From: UBA1351 sp963677885 | Lineage (GTDB): Bacteria; Bacillota; Clostridia; Lachnospirales; Vallitaleaceae | DNA: 64,000 nucleotides | Assembly (NCBI GenBank): GCA_963677885.1 | Contig: OY782500.1 | Coordinates: 310,001 to 374,000 of the forward strand | Direction: 5' to 3' | Shown here: positions 43,428 through 52,168 of the stretch, one piece after another | How positions within the stretch are numbered: the stretch's first letter is position 1 | How the letters are laid out: each line of letters opens with the position of its first letter | Made by a program: the position numbers and the translations under genes | The notes under the pieces: generated by a model | What the model was told of the DNA's origin: nothing | The model's database searches: none | Seen by the model: the letters and a program-made list of their open reading frames with translations, nothing else

Positions 43428-44891
43428 CTACTCTCCTTTATAAAAATCATTGACAATTTCTGCGTCGTCAAAATGATGTTTTGTCTTACCGATTATCTGA
43501 TAGTCTTCATGGCCTTTACCGGCAATAAGAACAAGGTCCCCAGCCTTTGCCATAGAAAGTCCGGCTTCAATACCTTCTTTTCGATCAACCAGCTTCACAT
43601 ATTGACAATCGGTTTTTTCCATGCCTACCTGAATCTCATCAAGGATTAGGTATGGATCTTCCGTTCTTGGATTGTCAGAGGTAATAATGCAGTAATCAGA
43701 ATACTTGCCTGCTATTTGACCCATAATCGGCCGCTTGGTCTTATCTCTGTCGCCACCACAGCCAAAAACTGTAATAATCTTACCTGTCTTAAAGGAGTTC
43801 ATGGTTTTCAGGACATTTAAAAGACCGTCAGGAGCATGGGCATAATCTACAATTGCAGTATATCCCTTAGGGCTTTCTATAGCCTGGAACCGGCCTTTTA
43901 TCTGGCTGACTTCCTTGAGGGCTGCAATAATCTTATCCATAGGCATATTAAGTTGCAGAAGGGCTCCGATGGCACACATACCGTTATATACTGTAAATTC
44001 TCCAGGAGTTTCCATGGCAACGTGATGGTCCACACCGTCATACTTTAGATCAAACTCAACTCCTGCCAGTTTATTGACAATGTTATGGGCATAAAGGCTG
44101 GCGTCTTCTTTTTTGGTAGAAAGGGTAAGATACTTGGAACAGGTCCCCTTCTCCATCATATATGCACCGGCTTCATCATCAATATTGATGACACCTACCT
44201 GACACATGGTAAAAAGCTTGGCTTTTGCCTCCATATAGTTTTCCATAGTCTTGTGATAATCCAAATGGTCCAGAGTAAGATTGGTAAAAATACCCACATC
44301 AAAATGACTGTATTCCACCCGGTATAAATCCAGGGCATGGGAAGACACTTCCATTACCACGTCATTAACCTGGGCCTCTGCCATCTGGCTGAAAAGTTTC
44401 TGGACTTCAATAGATTCAGGCGTTGTTCTGCTGGCTTCCACTGTCTTGTCATGAATCTTATTGGAAATTGTCCCAATAAGTCCCGTTCTTCTCTTGTAGT
44501 ACTCAAGAACATTATTAATGAGGAAAACCGTAGAGGTTTTGCCGTTGGTACCGGTTACCCCTACCAGCTTAAACTGCTTGGAAGGATGGTTGTAGAACCT
44601 GGCAGCCATATTAGCCATGGCCTTTCTTCCGTTTTCCACTTCTATAACAGTGACGTCCTCCGGAATCTCACCTGCAAAAGAATCTCTGTCTTCTAGTACA
44701 ATAGCACTCGCTCCGTTTTGAAGACTTTGGCCCACATAGACATGACCGTCCTGTTCAAAACCTTTATAGGCCATAAAAACATAGCCCTTTTCAATCCGTC
44801 TTGAATCATTTTCGATTCCGGATACATTAACATCAGGATTTCCCTGTAACACTTTTATTGTTTCGCCCTGTAACAATCCACTTAATTTCAT
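43428..44891 (-). CDS. murE: UDP-MurNAc-tripeptide synthetase MurE (mDAP type)
   Basis: MurE of 487 residues. ATP loop GVTGTNGKTSTV, central EVSSHALDLYRVE, and the substrate-specific SDNPRTEDP: DNPR marks ligases adding meso-diaminopimelate rather than lysine. GGAGG precedes the ATG. It follows the PBP gene in the division cluster. Confidence 0.96.
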   Translation of the reverse strand: MKLSGLLQGETIKVLQGNPDVNVSGIENDSRRIEKGYVFMAYKGFEQDGHVYVGQSLQNGASAIVLEDRDSFAGEIPEDVTVIEVENGRKAMANMAARFYNHPSKQFKLVGVTGTNGKTSTVFLINNVLEYYKRRTGLIGTISNKIHDKTVEASRTTPESIEVQKLFSQMAEAQVNDVVMEVSSHALDLYRVEYSHFDVGIFTNLTLDHLDYHKTMENYMEAKAKLFTMCQVGVINIDDEAGAYMMEKGTCSKYLTLSTKKEDASLYAHNIVNKLAGVEFDLKYDGVDHHVAMETPGEFTVYNGMCAIGALLQLNMPMDKIIAALKEVSQIKGRFQAIESPKGYTAIVDYAHAPDGLLNVLKTMNSFKTGKIITVFGCGGDRDKTKRPIMGQIAGKYSDYCIITSDNPRTEDPYLILDEIQVGMEKTDCQYVKLVDRKEGIEAGLSMAKAGDLVLIAGKGHEDYQIIGKTKHHFDDAEIVNDFYKGE

Positions 44892-44975
44892 TGCTTTCCT
44901 CCAAGTTGTTCCCTATTATCTTTTATGACTAGGATACGTATTGTATCCATACTTTCTAATCCATACAAACCAAAC

Positions 44976-46892
44976 TTATTCATTGGTATCGGAGTCTTCC
45001 GAGCCCTCACTGTCTGTCTCATGATCACCAGATTCCTGATTTCCGGATTCCGGGGCAGTGTTTGCATCATACCCTTCTGTATCAAGCCCTTCTTCTACTT
45101 CCGGATTTTCATCATCGGCCTTAAATATATGAAGGTATGGCATTGCATCTTCCATAACATCAACGAAAACCCCCGCTGCAAACCTGGATGTAAAGCGAGC
45201 TTCACCTTCTCTTAGGACCGGCTCATCGACGACTACCAGGGTAATGATCTGAGGATTTTCAACAGGGGCAAAACCGATAAAAGAAACAGCATATGATTTA
45301 TCATCTCTGGCTATTTTTTCAGCGGTTCCTGTTTTACCTCCAATCTCATAGCCTGAGATTTTAGCTTTTGCTCCAGTTCCATCATCGACAACACTTTGCA
45401 ATGCCATTTTCGTCATATTCGAAACTTCTTCACTAATTACTTGTCTCTGTTTATGTATGTTATCAGATATAATTAATTGCTCTTCTGTATATACCTTGCG
45501 CATAAGATGGGCTTCATATAAATCACCGCCATTTATTAATGCAGAAAATCCAGTTATCAGTTGCAGCGGTGAAATAAGTTGGGTTTGGCCAAAAGCCTCC
45601 GTTGCCAATTCTACTGGATTAAGTTCATTCAAAGGATGTAATCCATCTCTTAAAGAATTGTCTTCACCTAGTTCAATTCCTGTAACCGATCCAAATCCAA
45701 ATGCTGACCTATAAGAATCATAAACATCTCTACCCAAAGCTTTACTCAGTTCGATAAAAACCATATTGCAAGAATTTTCCAACCCTTCCTGCAATGTCTG
45801 CTCTCCGTGAGTTTTCCAACAGTTTATCGTAGTATCCGCAACAATAGTAGATCCATGGCATGTGTATGTTTGAGATAAGTCTACTTTATTTTCTTCTAAA
45901 ACCATAGCATAAACAAATGGTTTATAAGTAGATCCTGGCTCGTAGGCAAAGGATACACTGTCATTGGACCACAATTGGTAAAGCTTATTGAGCTTGTCCT
46001 GTTGGGTCATATTGGCATAGGTTTCATCATCTACATAGGAAATCACATCGTAAGGGTTATCTAAACTATACTCTTCAGAACTGCCCATACCAAGAATTTC
46101 TCCATTCCTGGGATCCATGACAATAACATGGACTGCCTTGGCATCATCTTCCTGGTAAAAATTGTCGATGGCATCATTGATATACTTCTGTACGGTAAAA
46201 TCAATGGTCAGTTCCACATTGGCCCCATTGACTGCCTGAACTTCCTGAACTTCCAACATATTGTCTTCATCAAGGGCACCGTAGATTCTCCCAGGGTCTC
46301 CCATGAGGTAGTCATTGTAGGAAGCTTCGATTCCATAACGTCCTTCATTATCGTCATTGACAAATCCAATAATAGTTGAAGCCAATTCAGGGTAAGGATA
46401 TACCCGTTCATAACCTTCAACATAGAAAAGGCCCTTGACTTTATAGTTGTCAATATCGCTTTTAGCTTCTTTGAACTCTGAATAGGAATAGGTCCTGCCA
46501 ATTTTTTCATAATTGGATATGGAACGGTTTTCAAGTATATCCCACATCTCATCAGGATTCAAGTCAAAATGTTCTTCCAAATATGTAATTGTATCTGTCT
46601 GGGTTTCTTCTGATAGGGTGCTAAGGAGTTTAGCATCAAATATCAGGGTATAAGTAGTCACCGAGTCTGCGAGGATAATGCCGTTTCTATCTGTAATGAC
46701 CCCTCTTTTATCATTCAGATCGACACTGGTCTCCCGCAGGGTCGCATTTCTAAGGACAGCCAAATTATGGTTCTTGCCATCCACCATCACTATATATGTT
46801 AAGTTACCTATTAGGTAGAGAAATCCACATATAAAAACAATGAAAAGGAGTTGTGCCTTCCTTTTCATTACTTTTTCACTTCGTATAATCAT
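44976..46892 (-). CDS. Class B penicillin-binding protein (FtsI/SpoVD type) without PASTA
   Basis: A 638-residue transpeptidase. One N-terminal membrane helix, dimerisation domain (RGVITDRNGIILADSVTTY), and catalytic motifs SxxK (YEPGSTYKPFVYAM), SxN (ENSCNMVF) and KTG (GGKTGTAEK). After the transpeptidase domain there is no PASTA domain, unlike SpoVD; instead a tail of about 60 residues very rich in Glu, Asp, Ser and Gly. The start may be ATG 46892 or 46868. Confidence 0.9.
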   Translation of the reverse strand: MIIRSEKVMKRKAQLLFIVFICGFLYLIGNLTYIVMVDGKNHNLAVLRNATLRETSVDLNDKRGVITDRNGIILADSVTTYTLIFDAKLLSTLSEETQTDTITYLEEHFDLNPDEMWDILENRSISNYEKIGRTYSYSEFKEAKSDIDNYKVKGLFYVEGYERVYPYPELASTIIGFVNDDNEGRYGIEASYNDYLMGDPGRIYGALDEDNMLEVQEVQAVNGANVELTIDFTVQKYINDAIDNFYQEDDAKAVHVIVMDPRNGEILGMGSSEEYSLDNPYDVISYVDDETYANMTQQDKLNKLYQLWSNDSVSFAYEPGSTYKPFVYAMVLEENKVDLSQTYTCHGSTIVADTTINCWKTHGEQTLQEGLENSCNMVFIELSKALGRDVYDSYRSAFGFGSVTGIELGEDNSLRDGLHPLNELNPVELATEAFGQTQLISPLQLITGFSALINGGDLYEAHLMRKVYTEEQLIISDNIHKQRQVISEEVSNMTKMALQSVVDDGTGAKAKISGYEIGGKTGTAEKIARDDKSYAVSFIGFAPVENPQIITLVVVDEPVLREGEARFTSRFAAGVFVDVMEDAMPYLHIFKADDENPEVEEGLDTEGYDANTAPESGNQESGDHETDSEGSEDSDTNE

Positions 46893-46897
46893 AAGTA

Positions 46898-47470
46898 TCA
46901 CCAACCTCTGGTAATATAACCAAGAACGCCGCCAATACCGGTTACCGGTTCCGGAACCTCAACTGCTCCATACTTTGTTGTATAGGATACAGGCTCTTTC
47001 TTGATATAATACACTTCATTAGGCCCTGGTAAACGCATACCGAACTCATTAACAGCAACATCATAGATGTATTCCAGGTCTATCATTCCTTTAATCTCTT
47101 CTTCCAATTCAACGTTAGCCCGTTTCATCGTATTCAGTTCCCGTTTTACCGATTCAATCTCTTCGTTTAACTCACCATAGGAAAGTTGGGTTTTTAAGAA
47201 CAGGACAAGAACGCCTAACGTAGCAATTATAACAAATGCCAGTACGAAAGTACATAGCCTATTTATCTTAGCATAGTTAGCATCAAATCTAGGTTCTGCT
47301 CTGTAAATTTCTTCTTGTGACTTTTTAACTTTTGGTCTGACTGCCGGGATTTCTTCCGGCATAATATCCGGTTCCCTTAGTGGCAAGGCGTAGTCATATG
47401 CTAAAGCGTTGTTACCGACTACCCTGTTCATCTGGGGGGATCTTCTGTACTTTTTCTCTCTCTCACTCAT
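46898..47470 (-). CDS. ftsL: FtsL-like division protein
   Basis: A 190-residue bitopic protein: charged cytoplasmic part of about 65 residues, one helix (LCTFVLAFVIIATLGVLVLF), a coiled coil (YGELNEEIESVKRELNTMKR) and a short extracellular end (NEFGMRLPGPNEVYYIKKEP). Position between rsmH and the PBP plus this layout identifies FtsL. The ATG at 47470 lies within the end of rsmH. Confidence 0.82.
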   Translation of the reverse strand: MSEREKKYRRSPQMNRVVGNNALAYDYALPLREPDIMPEEIPAVRPKVKKSQEEIYRAEPRFDANYAKINRLCTFVLAFVIIATLGVLVLFLKTQLSYGELNEEIESVKRELNTMKRANVELEEEIKGMIDLEYIYDVAVNEFGMRLPGPNEVYYIKKEPVSYTTKYGAVEVPEPVTGIGGVLGYITRGW

Positions 47471-48413
47471 TAGGGTCACCTTCTCTTATAAATACTCTTA
47501 ATTTTGCGCTTTTGGATCTGGAATTCACTTCCATCTCCTCATCCCTCGGCAAAATAGGTTTTCTCGGTTTCATTTTCCCTTTTGAAACTTTACCGCAGAC
47601 ACATACCGGAAAATCTTTAGGGCATGTGCAGGGGTTTTCGTTCTCTTTAAATATATTTTTTACGATACGGTCTTCCAAAGAATGGAATGTGATGACAAGA
47701 AGCCTTCCCTCTGGCTTGAGTCTGTCAATCATGTCCTGCAAAGTATTGGTTAGGACCTCAAGTTCACGGTTAAGTTCAATCCGTATGGCTTGGAAGGTTC
47801 TCTTGGCAGGATGGCCGTATTTAATCTTGTTCTTGGTAGGTATACACTTATCGATAAGTTCTACCAGTTGACCGGTTGTTTCAATGGTCTTTTGGCTTCT
47901 TGCTTCTACAATTCTGTCAGCTATTCGTCCGGCAAATTTTTCTTCACCGTATACCCGCAGAATTCGAACCAGTTCATTTCTTGAATAGTCATTAATAATG
48001 TCCTTGGCAGTCTTAGGATTGGTTTGGTCCATCCTCATATCCAGAGGTGCATCCTTCATATAGGAAAAGCCCCTGTCTGCTGTATCCAGCTGATAGGATG
48101 ATACACCAAGGTCTAAAAGTATTCCGTCTACCGCTTCAATCTCAAGTTCTTCAAGAATTTGGTCAAAACGTTCATAGTTACTGTGAACCAACTCAACCCT
48201 GCACTTATGTCCTGAAAGTCTTTCCTTAGCCGTTGACAGCGCATCCAAATCCTGGTCAATGCCAATCAAGGTGCCCTTGTCTGACAATCTGCTGCAAATC
48301 TCACCAGAGTGTCCAGCTCCACCCAATGTTCCGTCGACGTAGATACCTTGAGGTTTAATATTAAGTCCTTCTATACATTCATCCAATAGTACTGATATGT
48401 GTTTAAAATCCAT
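47463..48413 (-). CDS. rsmH: 16S rRNA m4C1402 methyltransferase RsmH
   Basis: RsmH of 316 residues. SAM motif VDGTLGGAGHSGEICSRL, GILLDLGVSSYQLDTADRGF, then HPAKRTFQAIRIELNRELEV and LLVITFHSLEDRIVKNIFKE. Family length. Second gene of the division cluster, 30 nt after mraZ. Confidence 0.97.
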   Translation of the reverse strand: MDFKHISVLLDECIEGLNIKPQGIYVDGTLGGAGHSGEICSRLSDKGTLIGIDQDLDALSTAKERLSGHKCRVELVHSNYERFDQILEELEIEAVDGILLDLGVSSYQLDTADRGFSYMKDAPLDMRMDQTNPKTAKDIINDYSRNELVRILRVYGEEKFAGRIADRIVEARSQKTIETTGQLVELIDKCIPTKNKIKYGHPAKRTFQAIRIELNRELEVLTNTLQDMIDRLKPEGRLLVITFHSLEDRIVKNIFKENENPCTCPKDFPVCVCGKVSKGKMKPRKPILPRDEEMEVNSRSKSAKLRVFIREGDPNE

Positions 48414-48443
48414 GTCACCCTCCGTCCTTGGTTAGGTTTGCGC

Positions 48444-48893
48444 TTACACTTGTGTTTCTGCCTCTAAATTATTATATGTCTCATAAGCTGTCGCATAGTC
48501 ATCGTCACTTAACTCTCCTATACCTGTGTATCTGTCAAAATCCCAAATTTCCACTTTGTTACCAACACCGACTACCATTACATCCTTGGTAAGCCCTGCC
48601 AGATCCCTAAGTTTCTGTGGTATAAGAATACGTCCCTGTTTGTCATAAGTCGCGTCTGCTGTATTGGCATAGATTTGTCGTCTCAACATACGAATCTCTG
48701 CTGTTGTCTTCTTTGTTGCTAAAAGCCGTGAGGAAAAAATCTCAAATTCTTCTTCCGACATAACGTCCAGGTTCCCGTCAAGTCCTCTGGTAATGTAGCA
48801 TTCTTCGCCAAGTGCGGCACGAAATTTAGAAGGCATGGTCATTCTGCCTTTTGCATCGATTGTATGCTTATTTTCGCCAAATACACCTTTCAT
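48444..48893 (-). CDS. mraZ: Transcriptional regulator MraZ
   Basis: MraZ of 149 residues with two AbrB-like SpoVT domains (GENKHTIDAKGRMTMPSKFR and ANTADATYDKQGRILIPQKL). It binds repeats in front of its own operon; four clear boxes are visible just upstream. First gene of the division cluster. Confidence 0.96.
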   Translation of the reverse strand: MKGVFGENKHTIDAKGRMTMPSKFRAALGEECYITRGLDGNLDVMSEEEFEIFSSRLLATKKTTAEIRMLRRQIYANTADATYDKQGRILIPQKLRDLAGLTKDVMVVGVGNKVEIWDFDRYTGIGELSDDDYATAYETYNNLEAETQV

Positions 48894-48910
48894 ACCACAT
48901 CACCACCAAA

Positions 48911-48960
48911 TTCCACACTTTTACCCACTTCTCTACACTTTTAACCACTTATCTACATTT
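48911..48960 (-). promoter_or_regulatory. MraZ operator: four 10-bp boxes and a weak fifth
   Basis: Minus strand reads four consecutive 10-mers AAGTGGTTAA, AAGTGTAGAG, AAGTGGGTAA, AAGTGTGGAA with exact 10-bp spacing, preceded by a weaker AAATGTAGAT that overlaps the -10 box. They place MraZ on one DNA face over the start of transcription. Confidence 0.82.
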
Positions 48961-48985
48961 TAATGGATTTTCCATGACATTTCAA
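48957..48985 (-). promoter_or_regulatory. Promoter of the mraZ division cluster
   Basis: Minus strand: TTGAAA at 48985-48980, 17-nt spacer, TAAAAT at 48962-48957, leading directly into the MraZ boxes. Confidence 0.7.
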
Positions 48986-49049
48986 GGAGAAATACCTGAT
49001 TTTATTCAGGCTCCCCACTCTCAACCACCAGCCCCCAAAATTTGGCATC

Positions 49050-49102
49050 AAAAAAACACTATATCTAGGCGAATATCATCGTATTCAGTCTAGATATAGT
49101 GT
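49050..49102 (-). terminator. Intrinsic terminator after lgt
   Basis: Minus strand: a perfect 13-bp stem ACACTATATCTAG/CTAGATATAGTGT with an inner GAATA/TATTC stem, followed by TTTTTT. It lies 92 nt after the lgt stop and insulates the mraZ promoter. Confidence 0.88.
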
Positions 49103-49194
49103 TCAATCACTTATTATGGGTATATATGAACTTTTTTTGAACAAGAAAATGATACAAAATACCTATAGCAACTTCCGGCTCATATTATTCCTAC

Positions 49195-50073
49195 TTACTT
49201 ATCTTGAGGCAATTCCTCTTTAGAAAGTTTTTTTCTTCTATATATAATATAGACAGATGATACTGCCACAAGGACAATAGCCAGGAGTTGGGACACCGGG
49301 ATACCGGTAGATCCAATAATCAACTGATCTGTACGAAGACCTTCAATCCAGCCACGTCCAATACCATAGCCTAAGAGGTAAAGCATAAAGACTTCCCCAT
49401 CAAACTTCTTATGTTTAGTATAAAGGTGCAAAAGGATGACCAATACCAGATTCCAGGACGCTTCAAAAAGGAAGGTAGGCTGGACGACCAAATAGTTGCC
49501 GGCAAATCCATCCAAGGGGCCAACATATTCCAGCATAGAAGACGGTATTTTGGCTTTGGACGCCTTAAGAGCCATGGCAAAAAATCCATCAGAAGGTCCA
49601 CCAAAGGCTTCCATATTCATAAAGTTGCCAAATCGGCCAATAACCTGCCCCAAGGCCAAGCCAGGTCCTGCAATGTCCGCCATAAGCCAAAAGCTTTCTT
49701 TTTTGACCTTGGTATAAATCAAAAGAGCAGAAAGGGCTCCGATAACTCCACCATATATTGCCAACCCGCCTTCTCTAAAGGCAAAAATATCCATCAGATT
49801 ATCCTTGTAGGAATCCCATGAAAAAGCTACATAGTAAGCTCTGGCACCAATGATTGCTGCAATCAAAGCATAAATGACAAAATCAGAATAAACATCAGGG
49901 TCATGGCCGAATTTCTTGGCTCTGTATCTGGCCAAAAACAGGCCGGCCATAACACCGGAAACAATAATCAGTCCATACCAGTAAATAGGCATACCAAACA
50001 GGTTAAATGCAACAGGGTCTATATTATCAAACTCAATGCCAATATTCGGAAATACAATATCCGGGTCTCTCAT
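49195..50073 (-). CDS. lgt: Prolipoprotein diacylglyceryl transferase Lgt
   Basis: Lgt of 292 residues with seven membrane helices. The signature GQVIGRFGNFMNMEAFGGP is present, as is IPVYW-type start FGMPIYWYGLIIVSGVMAGL and the C-terminal RTDQLIIGSTGIPVSQLLAI. It moves diacylglycerol from phosphatidylglycerol to the lipobox Cys of lipoproteins. GAGGTG precedes the ATG. Confidence 0.97.
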   Translation of the reverse strand: MRDPDIVFPNIGIEFDNIDPVAFNLFGMPIYWYGLIIVSGVMAGLFLARYRAKKFGHDPDVYSDFVIYALIAAIIGARAYYVAFSWDSYKDNLMDIFAFREGGLAIYGGVIGALSALLIYTKVKKESFWLMADIAGPGLALGQVIGRFGNFMNMEAFGGPSDGFFAMALKASKAKIPSSMLEYVGPLDGFAGNYLVVQPTFLFEASWNLVLVILLHLYTKHKKFDGEVFMLYLLGYGIGRGWIEGLRTDQLIIGSTGIPVSQLLAIVLVAVSSVYIIYRRKKLSKEELPQDK

Positions 50074-50147
50074 AAAGCACCTCTTTTTTCATATATTTAA
50101 TCAGGTCATGAACCCAATTATGCTTGCGGCCAATGACCACCACCAAC

Positions 50148-50176
50148 ATCATATTACGAAACCTGAGAAATTGCAA
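50148..50176 (-). promoter_or_regulatory. Promoter of lgt
   Basis: Minus strand: TTGCAA at 50176-50171, 17-nt spacer, TATGAT at 50153-50148, 75 nt before lgt; divergent from the ychF promoter. Confidence 0.55.
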
Positions 50177-50254
50177 GTCATTGACCATCAAGTCCTCTAT
50201 CCTTTACCACTTTCCACAAGAACCTTTACACAAGAGCCAATCCAACTTTATGAG

Positions 50255-50282
50255 TTTACATTTCGCCAACATATGTTATAAT
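50255..50282 (+). promoter_or_regulatory. Promoter of ychF
   Basis: TTTACA at 50255-50260, 16-nt spacer, TATAAT at 50277-50282 with the TG of an extended -10. Predicts a 5' leader of about 130 nt. Confidence 0.72.
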
Positions 50283-50351
50283 GTTAGGTGGTTTATGAAT
50301 CCTTTGTAGATTCATAATAGTGGTTGGGACTTCCTTTTGACACCCTAACCA
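50281..50351 (+). repeat. Hairpin and 98-bp-repeat end in the ychF leader
   Basis: TATGAATC-CTTTGTA-GATTCATA forms a perfect 8-bp hairpin, and 50329-50351 (ending CACCCTAACCA) is identical over 23 nt to 25908-25930 at the end of the second 98-bp repeat. GTTAGG at the left and CCTAAC at the right can also pair. Confidence 0.6.
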
Positions 50352-50419
50352 TATGCTCGATAAGCAAATACGAATAAAGCTTAAGTTCAGTAAACCATTC
50401 TGAACCGAAAGGAATAAAG

Positions 50420-51514
50420 ATGAAATTAGGAATTGTCGGATTACCAAACGTTGGTAAAAGCACCCTCTTTAACTCACTCACTAAAGCAGGAGCTGAATCA
50501 GCCAACTATCCATTTTGTACCATTGACCCCAATGTAGGTATTGTATACGTACCGGACAAACGTCTGGACGAATTGACTAAACTATACAACTCAAAGAAAA
50601 CCATTCCAGCTGTCATCGAGTTCGTTGATATCGCCGGCCTGGTAAAAGGAGCTTCCAAAGGCGAAGGACTTGGTAACAAGTTCCTTTCCAATATCAGAGA
50701 AGTAGACGCCATTGTTCACGTCGTTCGTTGTTTTGACGACCCCAATGTAGTTCACGTTGATGGTGGCATCGGTCCTCTTCGCGACATTGAGACCATTAAC
50801 CTTGAGTTAATCTTCTCGGATCTTGAAATGTTGGACCGTCGTTATGCCAAAACGGTTAAGGCAGCAAAAATGGACAAATCTCTTCAGGGTGAGTTGGCAC
50901 TTATTGAAAAGATTAAAGAAACCCTTGAGGAGGGCAAATCAGCAAGAACCATCGACTTCACCGAAGAAGAGATGGAACTTGCAGCAAGTTTTAACCTATT
51001 AACAACTAAACCAATCATCTATGCATCCAATGTCGAAGAAGATGATTTGGCTGACGACGGTGCTTCCAACGACAATGTACAGGTTGTTCGTGACTTCGCC
51101 AAAGAAGAAGGTTCTGAAGCCTTTGTTATCTGTGCGAAAATCGAAGAAGAACTGTCTTCACTTGAAGATGATGAGAAACAGGAATTCCTCGAAGATCTTG
51201 GAGTAACCGAAGCCGGACTCGACAAACTGATTGCTGCTTCCTACTCACTGCTTGGTCTGATTTCCTACCTGACTGCAGGCGAAAAAGAAACCAGAGCCTG
51301 GACCATCACCAAGGGAACCAAAGCACCTGGTGCTGCTGGAAAAATCCACTCCGACTTTGAGCGTGGTTTTATCCGGGCTGAAATCGTTGCCTATGATGAT
51401 CTCATGGCCAGTGGATCCTATACAGCAGCCAAGGAAAAAGGCCTTGTCCGTGTCGAAGGCAAGGAATATGTTGTAAAGGACGGAGATGTTATTCTTTTCA
51501 GATTTAACGTCTAA
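50420..51514 (+). CDS. ychF: Redox-regulated GTPase/ATPase YchF
   Basis: YchF of 364 residues, an OLA1/Obg-like P-loop protein that prefers ATP. G1 GIVGLPNVGKSTLFN, G3 DIAGLVKGASKGEGLGNKFL, the NVEE motif (YASNVEEDD) in place of NKxD, and a C-terminal TGS domain (FERGFIRAEIVAYDDLMASG). It binds ribosomes and the proteasome-like system in other bacteria. The one clear plus-strand gene, with its own promoter and terminator. Confidence 0.97.
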   Translation: MKLGIVGLPNVGKSTLFNSLTKAGAESANYPFCTIDPNVGIVYVPDKRLDELTKLYNSKKTIPAVIEFVDIAGLVKGASKGEGLGNKFLSNIREVDAIVHVVRCFDDPNVVHVDGGIGPLRDIETINLELIFSDLEMLDRRYAKTVKAAKMDKSLQGELALIEKIKETLEEGKSARTIDFTEEEMELAASFNLLTTKPIIYASNVEEDDLADDGASNDNVQVVRDFAKEEGSEAFVICAKIEEELSSLEDDEKQEFLEDLGVTEAGLDKLIAASYSLLGLISYLTAGEKETRAWTITKGTKAPGAAGKIHSDFERGFIRAEIVAYDDLMASGSYTAAKEKGLVRVEGKEYVVKDGDVILFRFNV

Positions 51515-51542
51515 TGATTTAGACCTGATTTAAGTATAACCA

Positions 51543-51585
51543 AACCCGCTAAGACTGTTATTTCAACAGTTTTGGCGGGTTTTTC
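51543..51585 (+). terminator. Intrinsic terminator after ychF
   Basis: AACCCGC..ACTGTT-ATTTC-AACAGT..GGCGGGTTTTTC: a long stem with inner and outer parts and a T-run, 28 nt after the stop codon. Confidence 0.88.
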
Positions 51586-51678
51586 AATTGGTGTTATTTA
51601 GATTTAAGTGTAACAAGCTTGAAGTAAACATATATTGACCCAACCTGTAGTTAATACTACTAATGTATGCTGCATCAA

Positions 51679-52122
51679 TCAACCCAAATCCTGTTTCAAA
51701 TAGACCACGTCAAACAACTGGACACCATTCTCATAGATAGGATGGTCATAATGATCCAGTATATAATTCACAAGTCGATGGGATATGACAAAGCCACAGC
51801 TTTGGTAAAAGGGAATCGTTATAGGACTGTCACCGGTTCCGACCATCATCTTTCGACCAGGTCCCCTATAAAAATCAAGTATATAGGCCACTAAGTTACG
51901 ACCATAGCCCTGTCTCTGATACTTTTCTTCTGTGGCTAAATTCTTCAGTTCAAAGACTCCTTCTCCTTCATCGGTTACTACACAAATGGACTTAAGGTCG
52001 CCATCATAAAGGGCAAACATGTCGCCCCTGTCCAAGTATTTATCAATCATATTTTCCTGTTCATCTGCCAGCAGGAGGAGGTCCATATAATCTCTTTTAT
52101 TATCAATAATCTTAATTTCCAT
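51679..52122 (-). CDS. GNAT acetyltransferase
   Basis: A 147-residue GNAT protein: GVFELKNLATEEKYQRQGYG (acetyl-CoA loop RQGYG), VGTGDSPITIPFYQSCGFVI. Small single-domain form. It converges with ychF and lies after a diguanylate cyclase gene. Substrate unknown. Confidence 0.85.
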   Translation of the reverse strand: MEIKIIDNKRDYMDLLLLADEQENMIDKYLDRGDMFALYDGDLKSICVVTDEGEGVFELKNLATEEKYQRQGYGRNLVAYILDFYRGPGRKMMVGTGDSPITIPFYQSCGFVISHRLVNYILDHYDHPIYENGVQLFDVVYLKQDLG

Positions 52123-52168
52123 AAAATAGTCACTCCTTTCTACTTAGGACTTATTGCTGGGTTTACAC

